From: Planctomycetaceae bacterium
GTDB lineage: Bacteria; Planctomycetota; UBA1135; GCA-002686595
Reading direction: 5' to 3'
DNA: 64,000 bases
Assembly (NCBI GenBank): GCA_011525785.1
Contig: WYBT01000062.1
Location: 1-64,000, forward strand
Below the pieces are notes generated by a model. The model worked only from the letters and a program-made list of their open reading frames with translations, was not told the DNA's origin and ran no database searches. Shown piece after piece: positions 53,952 to 63,691 of the stretch. The number at the start of each line of letters is the position of its first letter. The stretch's first letter is position 1. The position numbers were made by a program, and so were the translations under genes.

Positions 53952-55031
53952 TCAGGCTTCCAGGCTGCCCGAACCCGGCGCCAAGAGGCCCTTGAGCCGA
54001 CCCATCACGTTGGAGTGGATCTGGCACACGCGCGACTCGGTCAGCGCGAGCATCTCGCCGATCTCACGCATGGTGTGGCCGACGTGGTAGTACTGCTCGA
54101 TGATGAAGCGCTCTTTGTGCGTCAGCGACTTGGTGATGTAGAGCATCACGTCGCGGCGGTTGAGTTCGGCGATCGGGTCGACGGCCTTCTGGTCCTCGAC
54201 GATCTCGACCTTCTCCATCGAGTTGTCGTCGTCGCGGTCGTCCCAGCGATCGGAGAGCGAGAACATCGTCTTGGCGTGCGCGCTGGTCATCTCCAGCGCC
54301 AGCTCGCCGTGCTCCATGCGCAGCGCGTTGGCCAGCTCGGCGTGCGTGGGCTCGCGGCCGTACTCGCCCTGCAGCCGCTGCAGCGCCTTTTCGATGCGTC
54401 CGGCTTTGAGGCGCACCAGCCGCGGCACCCAGTCCTGCGAGCGCAACTGGTCGAGGATCGAGCCGCGGATGCGCGTGGTGCAGTAGGTCTTGAACTTGAT
54501 GCCGCGGTCGGGGTCGAAGCCGCGGATGGCGTCCATCAGGCCGAACAGGCCGGCGCTGACGAGGTCGTCGAGCTCGATCGACTTGGGCAGCGTCTGCAGC
54601 AGGCGCTCGGCGATGTGCTTGACCAGCGGGTAGTGCTGCTCCATCAGCACGTTGCGCAGCTTCTCCATCCATTCGTCGTCGCGCGGGCGCGTTCCCGCGG
54701 CGCGGCGGTAGTGGGGCCAGATGTCGTCGACCGGCATGGCGCGCAGCTCGTCGACCGTCGGGCGCCGATCGGACTTCGGCTTGCTCGTCGCCGCCGCCTT
54801 CTTCGCCGGCGCGGGCAGGTCCGCTTGCGGCGCGGAGATCGCCGGTCCCTTGGCAGGCTTTAGCGCGCCCTTGGGCAGCGCCGGCGCCGGTTCGAGTTCG
54901 CGCGCCGGACGCTTGGTCTCGGCCGGCTTGCTCGACGACTTGTCGCGCGCGCTCGCGCTCCGATTCGCTCGCGCAGGCAGGGCCGCCGCAGGCTTCTTGC
55001 TCGACGCGCTCGCACTCTTGGACTTGGGCAT
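53952..55031 (-). CDS. FliA/WhiG-type alternative sigma factor with basic N-terminal extension
   Basis: A 359-residue sigma-70-family factor. Residues 1-90 are a Lys/Ala/Pro/Ser-rich, strongly basic, disordered extension. The core has region 2 (LVKHIAERLLQTLPKSIELD, SAGLFGLMDAIRGFDPDRGI, FKTYCTTRIRGSILDQLRSQ), region 3 (PTHAELANAL) and region 4 (HTMREIGEMLALTESRVCQIHSN). These match the FliA/WhiG group used for flagellar or developmental genes. FliA is usually about 240 residues, so the extension is unusual. No flagellar operon is in the window, though an FlhG-like gene is. The start is an ATG with GGGG upstream. Confidence 0.85.
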   Translation of the reverse strand: MPKSKSASASSKKPAAALPARANRSASARDKSSSKPAETKRPARELEPAPALPKGALKPAKGPAISAPQADLPAPAKKAAATSKPKSDRRPTVDELRAMPVDDIWPHYRRAAGTRPRDDEWMEKLRNVLMEQHYPLVKHIAERLLQTLPKSIELDDLVSAGLFGLMDAIRGFDPDRGIKFKTYCTTRIRGSILDQLRSQDWVPRLVRLKAGRIEKALQRLQGEYGREPTHAELANALRMEHGELALEMTSAHAKTMFSLSDRWDDRDDDNSMEKVEIVEDQKAVDPIAELNRRDVMLYITKSLTHKERFIIEQYYHVGHTMREIGEMLALTESRVCQIHSNVMGRLKGLLAPGSGSLEA

Positions 55032-55067
55032 GCTGGGCCTGAGGGGTAGGGCCTCGCGAACTCGAGG

Positions 55068-55577
55068 CTAGTACTTCACGAGCGAATGCACCGGTGTGGC
55101 GCCCAGCCGCTGGCGGCCGTGCAGGAACACCAGTTCGATCACGAACGAGCACGCGACGACCTTGCCGCCGATGCGCTCGATGAGTTTGACCGCCGCCTCC
55201 GCGGTGCCGCCTGTGGCGAGCAGATCGTCGACGAGCAGCGCGCGCTGGCCGGGCGCGACGGCGTCGGTGTGGATCTCGATGCGGTCGGTTCCGTACTCGA
55301 GCTCGTAGCTCTGCGAAACCGTCTTCCAGGGCAATTTCCCGGGCTTGCGGATCGGCGCAAAGCCCTTGCCGACGCGCAGCGCCAGCGCTGTGCCGAAGAT
55401 GAAGCCGCGCGACTCGACGCCGCACACCATGTCGTAGCTCTTGGGGTCGACCAGCGCGGCGAGCTGGTCGATCGCGAGCTTCAAGCCTTCGGCGCTCGCC
55501 AGGAGCGGGGTGATGTCCTTGAACAGGATGCCGGGCTTGGGGAAGTCCGGGACATCGCGGATGTAGCGCTCGATCAC
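55068..55577 (-). CDS. apt: Adenine phosphoribosyltransferase
   Basis: Makes AMP from adenine and PRPP in purine salvage. From the chosen GTG the protein has 169 residues, the normal length: ERYIRDVPDFPKPGILFKDI, VCGVESRGFIFGTALALRVG, PIRKPGKLPWKTVS, ALLVDDLLATGGTAEAA (PRPP-binding DDLLATGGT) and SFVIELVFLHGRQRL. A TTG 93 bp upstream would add 31 residues of low conservation and is less likely. It lies 36 bp before the sigma-factor gene in the same orientation. Confidence 0.94.
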   Translation of the reverse strand: MIERYIRDVPDFPKPGILFKDITPLLASAEGLKLAIDQLAALVDPKSYDMVCGVESRGFIFGTALALRVGKGFAPIRKPGKLPWKTVSQSYELEYGTDRIEIHTDAVAPGQRALLVDDLLATGGTAEAAVKLIERIGGKVVACSFVIELVFLHGRQRLGATPVHSLVKY

Positions 55578-55703
55578 GTGGGGGCTCTCAGGCTTGCGAC
55601 GGCGAAGTTCGGCAGGGGGCTGGAAAAAGTTGACGACGCGCCCGCGGGGCGACGCCGTCCAGGACCACAACAGGGACGGCGCGCGGCGGGCGGGGCGCGC
55701 GGC

Positions 55704-57428
55704 TCACATTTCCTCCGGCGCGGCCATGCCCAGCAGGCTCAGCGCGATGCCGAGCGTGGCTTTGGCGGCGCGCACGAGCGCGAGGCGGGCGGCCCCGGCG
55801 CGCGGCTCGCTGCCGAGCACGCGGTTCTCCGGCTGCGTGAGCCAGGTCGAGACCTCGCGCGCCAGGGAAAGCGCGTACTGCGAGAGCTCGCTCGGCTCGG
55901 CCTTGGCTGCCGCTGCGCGCGTCACGTCGCCCAGGCGCGCGATGCGCAGCAGGATCTCGCCCGCGTTCTCGAGCGCCGTGAAGTCGGGCTCGGCGCCGAG
56001 CGCTGCGTCGCCGCTCGCGAGCGCCTTGCGCAGGATCGAGGCCAGACGCGCGTGCGTGTACTGCAGGTACGGCCCGGTGTCGCCCTCGAAGGCCAGGAAC
56101 TCGCGCTTGTCGAAGATCACGTCCTTGATGCGCTCGCGCTTCAAGTCGTTGAACACCAGCGCGCCGATGCCGACCTGCTCGGCGACTTGCGCCTTGGTCG
56201 ACAGGCCCGGGTTCTTCTCCTCGATGACCTTGGCGGCCTCTTCGACGCACTCGTCGATCAAATCGTCGAGCACGAGCACTTCGCCGCGCTTGCGGCTGGC
56301 GATCTTCACGCGGCCCGGCCCGAGCAGCATCCCGAAGTCGACGTGCTCGACACGCGCGGCCCAGGCCTCGTTCATGCGCTGCAGCACGGCCTTGAGCTGG
56401 CGGAAGTGGAGCTTCTGCTCGCCGCCGACCACGTACAGGCAGCGCTCGAAGGCGAACTCCTCCCAGCGGCTGAACAGCGCCGCGAGATCGCGCGTGGCGT
56501 ACAGCGTCGTGCCGTTGGACTGTTGCAGCAGGCACGGCGTGGCTTTGAGGCCCTTGTCGACCTCGCCGAGCATCACCACCAGCGCGCCTTCGCTGATCTC
56601 GGTCACGCCGGCGGCCTTGACGCGCTCGAGCGTGGCTTGAAGCAGCGGTTCGTACCAGCTCTCGCCGCGCACGTGCTCGTGCGCGATGCCCAGGCGCTTG
56701 TAGGTCGCGTTGAAGCCGCGCAGCGAGACCTCGGTCACCCAGCGCCACAGCTCGCGCACTTCGCCTTCGCGGCCGCTCTCGAGTTCCTGATAGGCCGCTA
56801 CCGCTTCGCGCTGGAACTGCTCGTCGCTCTTCAGCGCCTCCTTGCTGCGCTGGTAGAGGTCGAGCAGGCCCATCACCGGATCGCGCTCGAGGTCGACCTG
56901 GGATTTCCAGCGCCGCAGCGCGACGACGAGTCCGCCGAACTGCGCGCCCCAGTCGCCGATGTGGTTGACGCCGACCACGCGGTAGCCCAGGTGGCGGAAG
57001 ATGCGCACCAGCGAAGCGCCCAGGATCGTCGAGCGGATGTGCCCGACGTGCATCGGCTTGGCGATGTTGGGCGAGCTGTAGTCGATGACGACCGTCTTGC
57101 CCGCGCCCTCGCTCGAGCCGCCGAAGCGCGCGCCGGCCGCCTCGACCGCGCCGAGCACTTCGCGCGCCAGCCGCGGCCGCGCCACGCGGAAGTTCAAGTA
57201 CGGGCCGGTGGCGACGACGGCGATGTCGTCGAATTCCCCCGCGAGTTTCGCGGCGAGCTCGGCCGCCAGCGCCGGCGGCGGCTGCTTGCGTTCTTTGGCG
57301 AGCACGAAGCACGGGAAGGCGACGTCGCCGAGCGCGGGATCGCGCGGGCTCTCGAGCTTGAGCGCGCCGCTGTTCGCCCCGGTGTGCTTGGAGAGGGCGG
57401 CGAGGATCGATTCGCTGAAGGTGGGCAT
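55704..57428 (-). CDS. argS: Arginyl-tRNA synthetase
   Basis: Charges tRNA-Arg. The 574-residue class I synthetase has the N-terminal additional domain (ALGDVAFPCFVLAKERKQPP), VVIDYSSPNIAKPMHVGHIR with the HIGH-type motif HVGH, HIGDWGAQFGGLVV, and the C-terminal anticodon domain (TALENAGEILLRIARLGDV). The chosen ATG is the first that gives a standard N-terminus. TATCCT at 57459-57464 (minus strand) is a plausible -10 box 30 bp upstream. It is divergent from pyrK. Confidence 0.96.
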   Translation of the reverse strand: MPTFSESILAALSKHTGANSGALKLESPRDPALGDVAFPCFVLAKERKQPPPALAAELAAKLAGEFDDIAVVATGPYLNFRVARPRLAREVLGAVEAAGARFGGSSEGAGKTVVIDYSSPNIAKPMHVGHIRSTILGASLVRIFRHLGYRVVGVNHIGDWGAQFGGLVVALRRWKSQVDLERDPVMGLLDLYQRSKEALKSDEQFQREAVAAYQELESGREGEVRELWRWVTEVSLRGFNATYKRLGIAHEHVRGESWYEPLLQATLERVKAAGVTEISEGALVVMLGEVDKGLKATPCLLQQSNGTTLYATRDLAALFSRWEEFAFERCLYVVGGEQKLHFRQLKAVLQRMNEAWAARVEHVDFGMLLGPGRVKIASRKRGEVLVLDDLIDECVEEAAKVIEEKNPGLSTKAQVAEQVGIGALVFNDLKRERIKDVIFDKREFLAFEGDTGPYLQYTHARLASILRKALASGDAALGAEPDFTALENAGEILLRIARLGDVTRAAAAKAEPSELSQYALSLAREVSTWLTQPENRVLGSEPRAGAARLALVRAAKATLGIALSLLGMAAPEEM

Positions 57429-57523
57429 CGCGGAGCGCGCTCGTGAAGGGGCGGGGAGAGGATAGAGACGCGCCGCGCGAGCCTCCAGCCGCGAGATTGC
57501 GGCGATCGCGCCGCGCACGCATC

Positions 57524-57529
57524 TATACT
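57524..57529 (+). promoter_or_regulatory. -10 box (TATACT) for near-leaderless pyrK
   Basis: TATACT is 11 nt before the pyrK ATG, which predicts a leader of about five nucleotides. The intervening bases have no Shine-Dalgarno. The same hexamer precedes rph. Confidence 0.5.
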
Positions 57530-57540
57530 CCTCCGCAGCC

Positions 57541-58389
57541 ATGCCCGCGCCGCCGCCCGACGCACGTTCGTTCCTCTCCGAAGTGATCTCCGTCGAGCCC
57601 TGCGGCGACGACGGCGTGCTGCTCGCGCTGCGCCCCGAGCTTGCGCTGCCCACCGTACGCGCGAGCCGCTTCTTCATGCTGCGCCGCGAAGACGGACTTT
57701 CGCCGGCGATTCCGCGGCCCTTCTCGATCTACCGCCAACGCGGCGACGTACTCGAGTTCCTGCTCAAGGTGATGGGCCGCGGCACGCGCGCGCTCGCGGC
57801 CTGTGCGCCGGGGCAACTCGTGCGCACGATCGGCCCGCTCGGCAACGGCTGGCCCGCGCTCGACGGCGATGGACCGCCGTGGGTGATGCTCGCCGGCGGC
57901 GTCGGCATCGCGCCGTTCTACATGGGCATCGAGCAGGCGCTGGCCGGCATGGACGGCCGCACGCCCTGCAAACCCTCACAGCTGCACCTGTTGTTCGGCG
58001 CCGCGCGCAGCGGACTGCTCTACGACCTCGCCGCGCTCGAAGCGCTCGGCGCGCGCGTGCTCACGGCCACCGTCGACGGCTCGCACGGCCTGCGCGGCAA
58101 CGTGCTCGAGCTGCTCGCGCGCGAGCAGGCCTCCGGCGCGATCCCGCGCGAAGTGCGCCTGCTCGCCTGCGGCCCCGAGCGCATGCTCGAGGCCGTCCAG
58201 CACTTCGCCGACGAGCGCAAGCTCGAGTGCTGGCTCTCGCTCGAGACGATGATGGGCTGCGGCGTCGGCATCTGTAACGCCTGCCCCGTGCCCACCAAGC
58301 CCGACGGCCCGCGCGGCGCATGGCCCAACGTGAAGTGCTGCGTCGAAGGGCCGGTGCTGAAGACCGACGAGATCGCGCTGCACGCCTGA
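57541..58389 (+). CDS. pyrK: Dihydroorotate dehydrogenase electron-transfer subunit
   Basis: Passes electrons from dihydroorotate dehydrogenase (PyrD type 1B) to NAD in pyrimidine synthesis. The 282-residue protein has PRPFSIYR (FAD binding), MLAGGVGIAPFY (NAD binding), LLACGPERML, and a C-terminal 2Fe-2S site, MGCGVGICNACPVP plus a later VKCC (Cys-x4-Cys-x2-Cys...Cys). No pyrD is adjacent. It ends 8 bp before the convergent minus-strand gene. Confidence 0.93.
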   Translation: MPAPPPDARSFLSEVISVEPCGDDGVLLALRPELALPTVRASRFFMLRREDGLSPAIPRPFSIYRQRGDVLEFLLKVMGRGTRALAACAPGQLVRTIGPLGNGWPALDGDGPPWVMLAGGVGIAPFYMGIEQALAGMDGRTPCKPSQLHLLFGAARSGLLYDLAALEALGARVLTATVDGSHGLRGNVLELLAREQASGAIPREVRLLACGPERMLEAVQHFADERKLECWLSLETMMGCGVGICNACPVPTKPDGPRGAWPNVKCCVEGPVLKTDEIALHA

Positions 58390-58397
58390 GCGGGCGG

Positions 58398-60743
58398 CTA
58401 GCGCTGGGCGCCGCTCGAAGGCGCAGTTGCGCTCGGCAGCGCACGCAGCTTCGCGAGCGCCTGGTCGATCGCCGCGCGGTGCGAGCCGTCGGGATCGCGC
58501 TTGCGGGCCTCTTCGAGCAATTCGATGGCCTTGTCGGGCGTGCTGAGCTCGCTCGCCAGCGCGCCAGCGTTGTAGAAGGCCTCGAAGGTCTGCTGCGGGC
58601 GCAGCGGGTCGAGGGCGGGCTCCTGCAGCCAGCGGCTGGCTTCGAGGAAGGCCGCCAGAGCTTCGCTCGGCCGCCCCAGGAACAAGAGCGTCTTGGCGCG
58701 CACCAGGTGCGTCGGCCCGTTCGAGCCTTGGACCTTCAGCGCGCGTTCGAAGGCCTCGAGCGCGTCGTCGTAGCGACCTTCGCGCGCCGCGAGCACGCCC
58801 AGTTGCGTCTGCACGCCCGGGTCGTTCGGCGCGAGCGCCACGGCGGCCTTGAGCGCGTCCTTCGCGCGCGCGCTGAGCGCGAGCTCGGTCGCGCACATCG
58901 CGAGCGCTACGTGCGCCTCGACGCTCCCCGGCGAGATCGCGATGCAGCGATCGAAGGCGTCGAGTCCTTCGCGCCAGCGCCCGCGCTCGATCTGCAGGTG
59001 TCCGAGGTTGATCCACGACTCGTAGTGGCGCGGGTTCTCGCTCGTTGCGCGCGCGAAGGCCTTCTCGGCGTCGTCGCCGCGGCCGAGGTAGCGCAGCGCC
59101 ACGCCCAGTCCGCAGTGCGCCTCCGCCGAGTGCGGTGCGCGCTGCGTGATCTCGCGGAACACGAGTTCGGCCTCGTCGAGCGAGCACTCCTGCGGGATGT
59201 GCAACGCGCAGTACAGGAGGTACCAGCCCATGCCGAGGCTCGACTGCAGCTCGTCGAAGGGCGTGGTGAGCACCGCCGGGTCGCGCGGATTCTCGATCGC
59301 GATGCGCTGCGCAGCGTCGAAGGCTTCTTGCGCCTCGAGCAGGTCCGCTACGTGCAGCGTGCGTTGGAAGCGCTGCAACAGCACGCGCCCCAAGCCCCAC
59401 TGCACGTACATGCTGCGCGGCGAGCGCGCGACACCGTCGCGGAACAGCGTCTCTTCGCTGCGCCACACGGCCGTGCGTGCGTGCGCCTGGAGTCCAGCCG
59501 CGAGCGCGAGCGCGCCGACGCCCGACAGCGCGAACCAGCGCGGCGTCGAGCGCACGAGGAGCGTCGCGACGAACAGTGCTGCGCCTACAGCGGGCAAGTA
59601 CAGGAAGCGCTCGGACAGCGGGAAGCGGCCGATCGACTCGAAGCCGATCAGCGCGGGCGCGAGTCCCGCAGGCGCGATCAGCAGTGCGGCGAGAAGCTCG
59701 CGACGCGCGCTGCGCCAGCTCCACAGCGCGAGTGCGGCCCACAGAACGCACGCGCCGATCGCGAGCCACAGCGTGCGGTCGTTCCACGGGACTTCGGGGC
59801 GCACCTCGCGGAACAGGTTGAGCGGGTGCGGCCACACCAGCAGCGCCAGTGCGCCGCCCAGGAGCTCGACGCGCAGCGTCAAGCGGCGCGCAGTCGACGT
59901 GTACAGGTACGACGTGATGCGATCGAAGCCCGCGGCTGCGTCGTCGAACACGCCGACGCGCATCACGTAGTAGCTCGCCAGCGCCGCGAGCGCGGGCGCG
60001 AAGGCCGGGACGATGCGCGCGAAACGCCGCTCGCCCGCAGCGACGCGTCGACCCGCGTCGAGCGCCGGTGCGAGTGCGAACCAGGCCAGCGCACTCTCCT
60101 TGGCGAGCAGCGCGAGCAGCAGCAAGGCGCCTGAGAGCCACGGCGCGCCGCGCGAGCCTTGATCTCGCCAGCGCAGGTAGCTGACGAGCGAGCCGAGCGT
60201 GAGCACGCCGGCCAGCGGGTCGTTCACGGCCGAGATCCAGGCCACCGACTCGACGTGCACCGGGTGCAGGCCGAATAGGAGCGCGGCGGCGCCGGCGACT
60301 GCGACGCTGCGCGCCAGGCGCTGCGCGAGGGCGAAGACGAGCGCGACACCGCACAGATGGATCGCCAGCGACACCGCGTGGTGGCCCCAGGTCGCGCCGT
60401 CGCCGACCACGCGTCCCAGGTACAGCGCCAGCATCGTCAGCGGCCGCCAGTAGCCGACGATGGGGGCCTCGCCCGCGGCCTGCGCCTCGCCGGGCAGGTC
60501 CCAGTGTGCGGATGTGAACGAGCGCGCGAGTTCGCTCGCGCTCACCAGCGCCGGGTTGCGCGCCACCAGCAGCAGGTCGTCGTAGACCAACTCGCCGCTC
60601 AGCGCCGGCCACAGTGCGGCGCTCGCCGCGGCCAGCGCGAGCACGAGCAGTCCGTAGCGCGCCAGGGCGCTCCCCTCCGCGTTCGGAGAAGGCTCGCCCT
60701 GGTCGGAGGCTCGTTGCGAAGTTGTGGCGCTGCTCGAACTCAC
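58398..60743 (-). CDS. TMTC-like membrane protein with C-terminal TPR repeats
   Basis: A 781-residue protein. Residues 25-400 have about ten hydrophobic segments and motifs of the TMTC/DUF1736-type protein O-mannosyltransferase-like family: FVYDD-like [54 protein letters not shown] and [14 protein letters not shown]-like [13 protein letters not shown]. Residues 420-770 are TPR helices ([58 protein letters not shown]). A lumenal glycosyl transfer is inferred from the family. Its ATG overlaps the dps stop by an ATGA, an unusual partner. Confidence 0.78.
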   Translation of the reverse strand: MSSSSATTSQRASDQGEPSPNAEGSALARYGLLVLALAAASAALWPALSGELVYDDLLLVARNPALVSASELARSFTSAHWDLPGEAQAAGEAPIVGYWRPLTMLALYLGRVVGDGATWGHHAVSLAIHLCGVALVFALAQRLARSVAVAGAAALLFGLHPVHVESVAWISAVNDPLAGVLTLGSLVSYLRWRDQGSRGAPWLSGALLLLALLAKESALAWFALAPALDAGRRVAAGERRFARIVPAFAPALAALASYYVMRVGVFDDAAAGFDRITSYLYTSTARRLTLRVELLGGALALLVWPHPLNLFREVRPEVPWNDRTLWLAIGACVLWAALALWSWRSARRELLAALLIAPAGLAPALIGFESIGRFPLSERFLYLPAVGAALFVATLLVRSTPRWFALSGVGALALAAGLQAHARTAVWRSEETLFRDGVARSPRSMYVQWGLGRVLLQRFQRTLHVADLLEAQEAFDAAQRIAIENPRDPAVLTTPFDELQSSLGMGWYLLYCALHIPQECSLDEAELVFREITQRAPHSAEAHCGLGVALRYLGRGDDAEKAFARATSENPRHYESWINLGHLQIERGRWREGLDAFDRCIAISPGSVEAHVALAMCATELALSARAKDALKAAVALAPNDPGVQTQLGVLAAREGRYDDALEAFERALKVQGSNGPTHLVRAKTLLFLGRPSEALAAFLEASRWLQEPALDPLRPQQTFEAFYNAGALASELSTPDKAIELLEEARKRDPDGSHRAAIDQALAKLRALPSATAPSSGAQR

Positions 60744-61237
60744 TTCAACAGGCTGCGCAACATCCAGGCCGTCTTCTCGTGGATCTGGAGTCGTTGGGTG
60801 AGCAGGTCGGCGCTGGCTTCGTCGCCGGCGTCGTCGACGTGTTCGAACACCTTGCGCGCCGTGCGCGCGACCGCTTCATGTCCGGTGACGAGCTCGCGCA
60901 CCATCCCGAGCGCCTCGGGCACGCCTTCGGTGTCGGGGATCGACGAGAGCTTGCCCAGTTGCTTGTACGAAGCCGGCGCGTGGAAGCCCAGGGCGCGGAT
61001 GCGTTCGGCGATCAGGTCGAGCGCGTTCCACAGCTCGGTGTACTGATCCATGAACATCAGGTGCAGCGTGTTGAACATCGGGCCTTCCACGTTCCAGTGG
61101 AAGCCGTGCGTCTTGAGGTACAGCGAGTAGGTGTCGGCCAGGAGGTGCGACAGCCCGCCGGCGATCTTTTCGCGGTCCTTGGTGTCGATGCCGATGTCGA
61201 TGGGGGGCGTCGACGCGCTCTTGTTGCTCTTGGCCAT
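60740..61237 (-). CDS. dps: Dps family ferroxidase/DNA-binding protein
   Basis: Stores iron in a 12-subunit shell and protects DNA from oxidants. The 165-residue protein has the dinuclear ferroxidase pattern: [20 protein letters not shown] and [20 protein letters not shown], with the two conserved His, an Asp and a Glu. The short N-terminus (KSNKSAS) is basic and Ser-rich and could bind DNA. AAGGAAGG lies about 11 bp before the ATG. The stop overlaps the start of the TMTC-like gene. Confidence 0.95.
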   Translation of the reverse strand: MAKSNKSASTPPIDIGIDTKDREKIAGGLSHLLADTYSLYLKTHGFHWNVEGPMFNTLHLMFMDQYTELWNALDLIAERIRALGFHAPASYKQLGKLSSIPDTEGVPEALGMVRELVTGHEAVARTARKVFEHVDDAGDEASADLLTQRLQIHEKTAWMLRSLLK

Positions 61238-61310
61238 GGTCTGCAGCCTTCCTTGGGTGCGGGCGAAGGATGGTAGAGCTTGGCTCCGCGCGCTACCAAC
61301 TCCGCGCGCG

Positions 61311-62525
61311 TCAGCGCTTCTTCGCGTAGGTGCGCAGCGCCCAATTGCGCCAGGCCTCGTCCAACTCTTCTTCGGTCGCGCCCAGCACGTCCCTCAGCGC
61401 CGCCTTGTGCTGTTCGACGCGCAACTCGTCGCGCTTGGGACCCCAGTCTGCGATCGGCTTGGTGAACGCGAGCAACAGTTCGCGCGCCTTGTCCTTGCGC
61501 TCTTCGAGCAGCCACTCGACCCGTGACCAGACCACCATGTGATCGCGCGGCTTGATCTGATCGAGCTTGGTCCAGGCCATCATCTCGCTCCAGGGCGGCG
61601 CGACCTTGTTCTTGGCCAGCCCCAGCACGCGCGGCTCCCACTTCCAACTGTCGTCGTCCTCGGAGGTCGGGTCGCCGCCGGCGCCCCACTGGTTCCAGCG
61701 CGGGTCGACGCGCCGCGCCGCAGCGTGCGCGAGGCCGTAGCGGAACCACTCCGGCGCCACGTTGCGCGAGTCGCGCAGCGCGTCGACGAAATTCGCCGTC
61801 AGCGAAGCCGCAACGCCTGCGGCGAAGGCGATCTCGAAGCCGCGCTCGTTCTCCTCGAGCAACTCGAAGTTGGAGCCGAAGAAGTAGCTGTCCTCGTGTT
61901 GGAAGCGGTACGAGTACTCCGTCTCGATGCCGGCGTACTGGCGCAGATAGCGCCCCAGCGCGCTGCGCTTTTGCGACAGGAGGACCGTGAACTTCTCCTT
62001 CTGGCCCAGGTACGGGCCCGCGCCCATGGGCTCGCCGCGTTTGGCGCGCTTCTCGAGGTTGGTGAAGTCGTCGTAGGTGAGGCCGAAGGTCGAGGTGAAC
62101 TCGGCGTGCCACTTCTCCAGGCGCAGGATCCACAGGTGCGCGCGCAGCCAGGGATCGATCTTCGTGCCGTACTTGTGCTTGGGGAACAGCTTCTTGAACT
62201 CGGCCAGTTGCGAGTTGAGCCACAGCTTGTCCTCGCGGTCTTCACCGAGCTTGTAGCTCTCGAGCGTCGAGGCCAGGCGGAAGTTGGCGCTCTCGATGAA
62301 GATCACGTCGATGCCGCCCAGCGCGGCCTTCACGTCGGGCGAGCGCTGCGTGCCCGACCAGGCGATCGGGCCGAAGGCCTCGACGCCCAAGAGCTTCATC
62401 AGCTCCGGCTGGCCCTTGGTGTAAGGGTCGATGGCCTCGAACTCCTCGAGCGCGGTGTCCTGCGCTCGGAGCGCGAGCGGCATCCACAGCGAAAACAGCG
62501 CGGCGAGCAGGAAGCGGAGCTTCAT
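61311..62525 (-). CDS. Secreted peptidase-MA-like protein without HExxH
   Basis: A 404-residue exported protein. Signal peptide at about 1-21 ([17 protein letters not shown]). The C-terminal half has a pattern like DUF1570/peptidase MA: a helix [20 protein letters not shown] where HExxH is expected, followed by [19 protein letters not shown], which resembles the Pro-Asp/Glu-Trp-Leu-x-Glu-Gly segment. The zinc His residues and the Glu are missing, so activity is unlikely. It is probably a relative of the protein at 46329-47705. It stands 73 bp before dps. Confidence 0.6.
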   Translation of the reverse strand: MKLRFLLAALFSLWMPLALRAQDTALEEFEAIDPYTKGQPELMKLLGVEAFGPIAWSGTQRSPDVKAALGGIDVIFIESANFRLASTLESYKLGEDREDKLWLNSQLAEFKKLFPKHKYGTKIDPWLRAHLWILRLEKWHAEFTSTFGLTYDDFTNLEKRAKRGEPMGAGPYLGQKEKFTVLLSQKRSALGRYLRQYAGIETEYSYRFQHEDSYFFGSNFELLEENERGFEIAFAAGVAASLTANFVDALRDSRNVAPEWFRYGLAHAAARRVDPRWNQWGAGGDPTSEDDDSWKWEPRVLGLAKNKVAPPWSEMMAWTKLDQIKPRDHMVVWSRVEWLLEERKDKARELLLAFTKPIADWGPKRDELRVEQHKAALRDVLGATEEELDEAWRNWALRTYAKKR

Positions 62526-62599
62526 CGGCGTCAGGCGGCGGTGGGGGCGGAGAGTCGTCGTCGGCGTGTCCGCGACGAAGTGTCAGGGGCGCGGCGGCC

Positions 62600-62641
62600 G
62601 CAAAACAGCGGGGCGGCCGTGCTTTCGCAGCGGCCGCCCCG
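62600..62641 (-). terminator. Rho-independent terminator of the interrupted secreted-protein gene
   Basis: An 11-bp stem (62609-62619 with 62631-62641) with an 11-nt loop. Read on the minus strand it is followed by CTGTTTTG. It lies 73 bp past the stop at 62714. Confidence 0.75.
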
Positions 62642-62713
62642 GTTGGAATCGAGCTCGCGCTCCGCCATCGCAGTCGTCGAGACGACGTGAATGAAGGTGC
62701 GAGCGCTTCCCGA

Positions 62714-63673
62714 TCAGGACTTCTTGGGTTCGGCTTCCGCCGGAGTCGTGGCGACGCGCAGCTTGAGCTCTGCCGTCGATTTCTCGATCAGCGCGAACAG
62801 CTCGGCGCGTTCCACCTTGGCGTCCGCCAACTCGTCCTGGACCTTCTTGAGCTTCTTCGAGTCCGGTCCATCGGTCTCGAGGATCTTGTCGAGCTTCTTT
62901 TCGAGCTCGGCCACGCGGGTGTCGACCTGATCGAAGCGGTCGATGGCCTTGGCCATCTGCTTGACCAGGCCCTCGGGCGCCTGCTGATAGTTCGCGACCA
63001 GCACCTGGTTCATCGCGCCCCACAGCTCGACTCGCGAGCGCTCGGATTCGAGCCCCATGCGCGACGAGCCATCCGCGGCGCACAGGAACATGTGCTCGGG
63101 ATCCTTCTCGTCGAACAGGTTGTGGAACGGGTGATCGGGCTCGAGCACGGCCACCGGCAGCTTCACGCAGTGGAACCAACGCGCGAGAAGGAAGGTCTTC
63201 TCGTTGTCGACCACTCCGCGGCTGAGCAGCGCGTCATCGGTGCCGTTGCAGGTCTTGCACTCGCGCAGGACCAGCAGCGGACGCAGGTCTTTCCCCGCGA
63301 TGTACTTGAGCGCTTCCTCGCGGCTGAGCGCGCGGCTCGCGCGCTTGGCCGTGGTGCGTCCGTCCGCGGCTTCGATGTTCTCGACGTACGCGGGGTACTC
63401 CCACTGCAACTTGAGGACGCTGCGGGCCGACGCGCCGCGGACGATCTTCGGCACGCTGCCGCCGCCGCCGCTCGCCGGGCCTCCAGCTCCGCCCGGCGCT
63501 GCGGGAACACCGCCGCCCGGACTCGCGCCGCCACCAGGGGGCGCGCCACCACCGGGAGCGCCACGCGCTCCCCCTCCGCCCGTTCATCACCCAGGCAGCG
63601 CGCTGGCCGGCAGGCTGACAGCCGCCGACAGCACCAGCGCCAGACCCAACCGCAGCTTGCGTTTGGCCATCAT
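62714..63673 (-). pseudogene. Secreted protein interrupted by two adjacent in-frame TGA codons
   Basis: Reading the minus strand from 63673, the frame opens with a clear signal peptide (MMAKRKLRLGLALVLSAAVS, then LPASA as a cleavage site) and meets TGATGA at 63584-63589. It continues in the same frame through a Gly/Pro/Ala-rich linker into a soluble domain of about 246 residues (LKLQWEYPAYVENIEAADGR, LLVLRECKTCNGTDDALL, DPEHMFLCAADGSSRMG) and a C-terminal coiled coil ending in TPAEAEPKKS. The domain may be thioredoxin-like (LLVLRECKTCNG) but this is not firm. Translation could also start at GTG 63454, giving a cytoplasmic 246-residue protein. A terminator follows at 62600-62641. Confidence 0.6.
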
Positions 63674-63691
63674 GATCGAGGTGTCCAGCAT

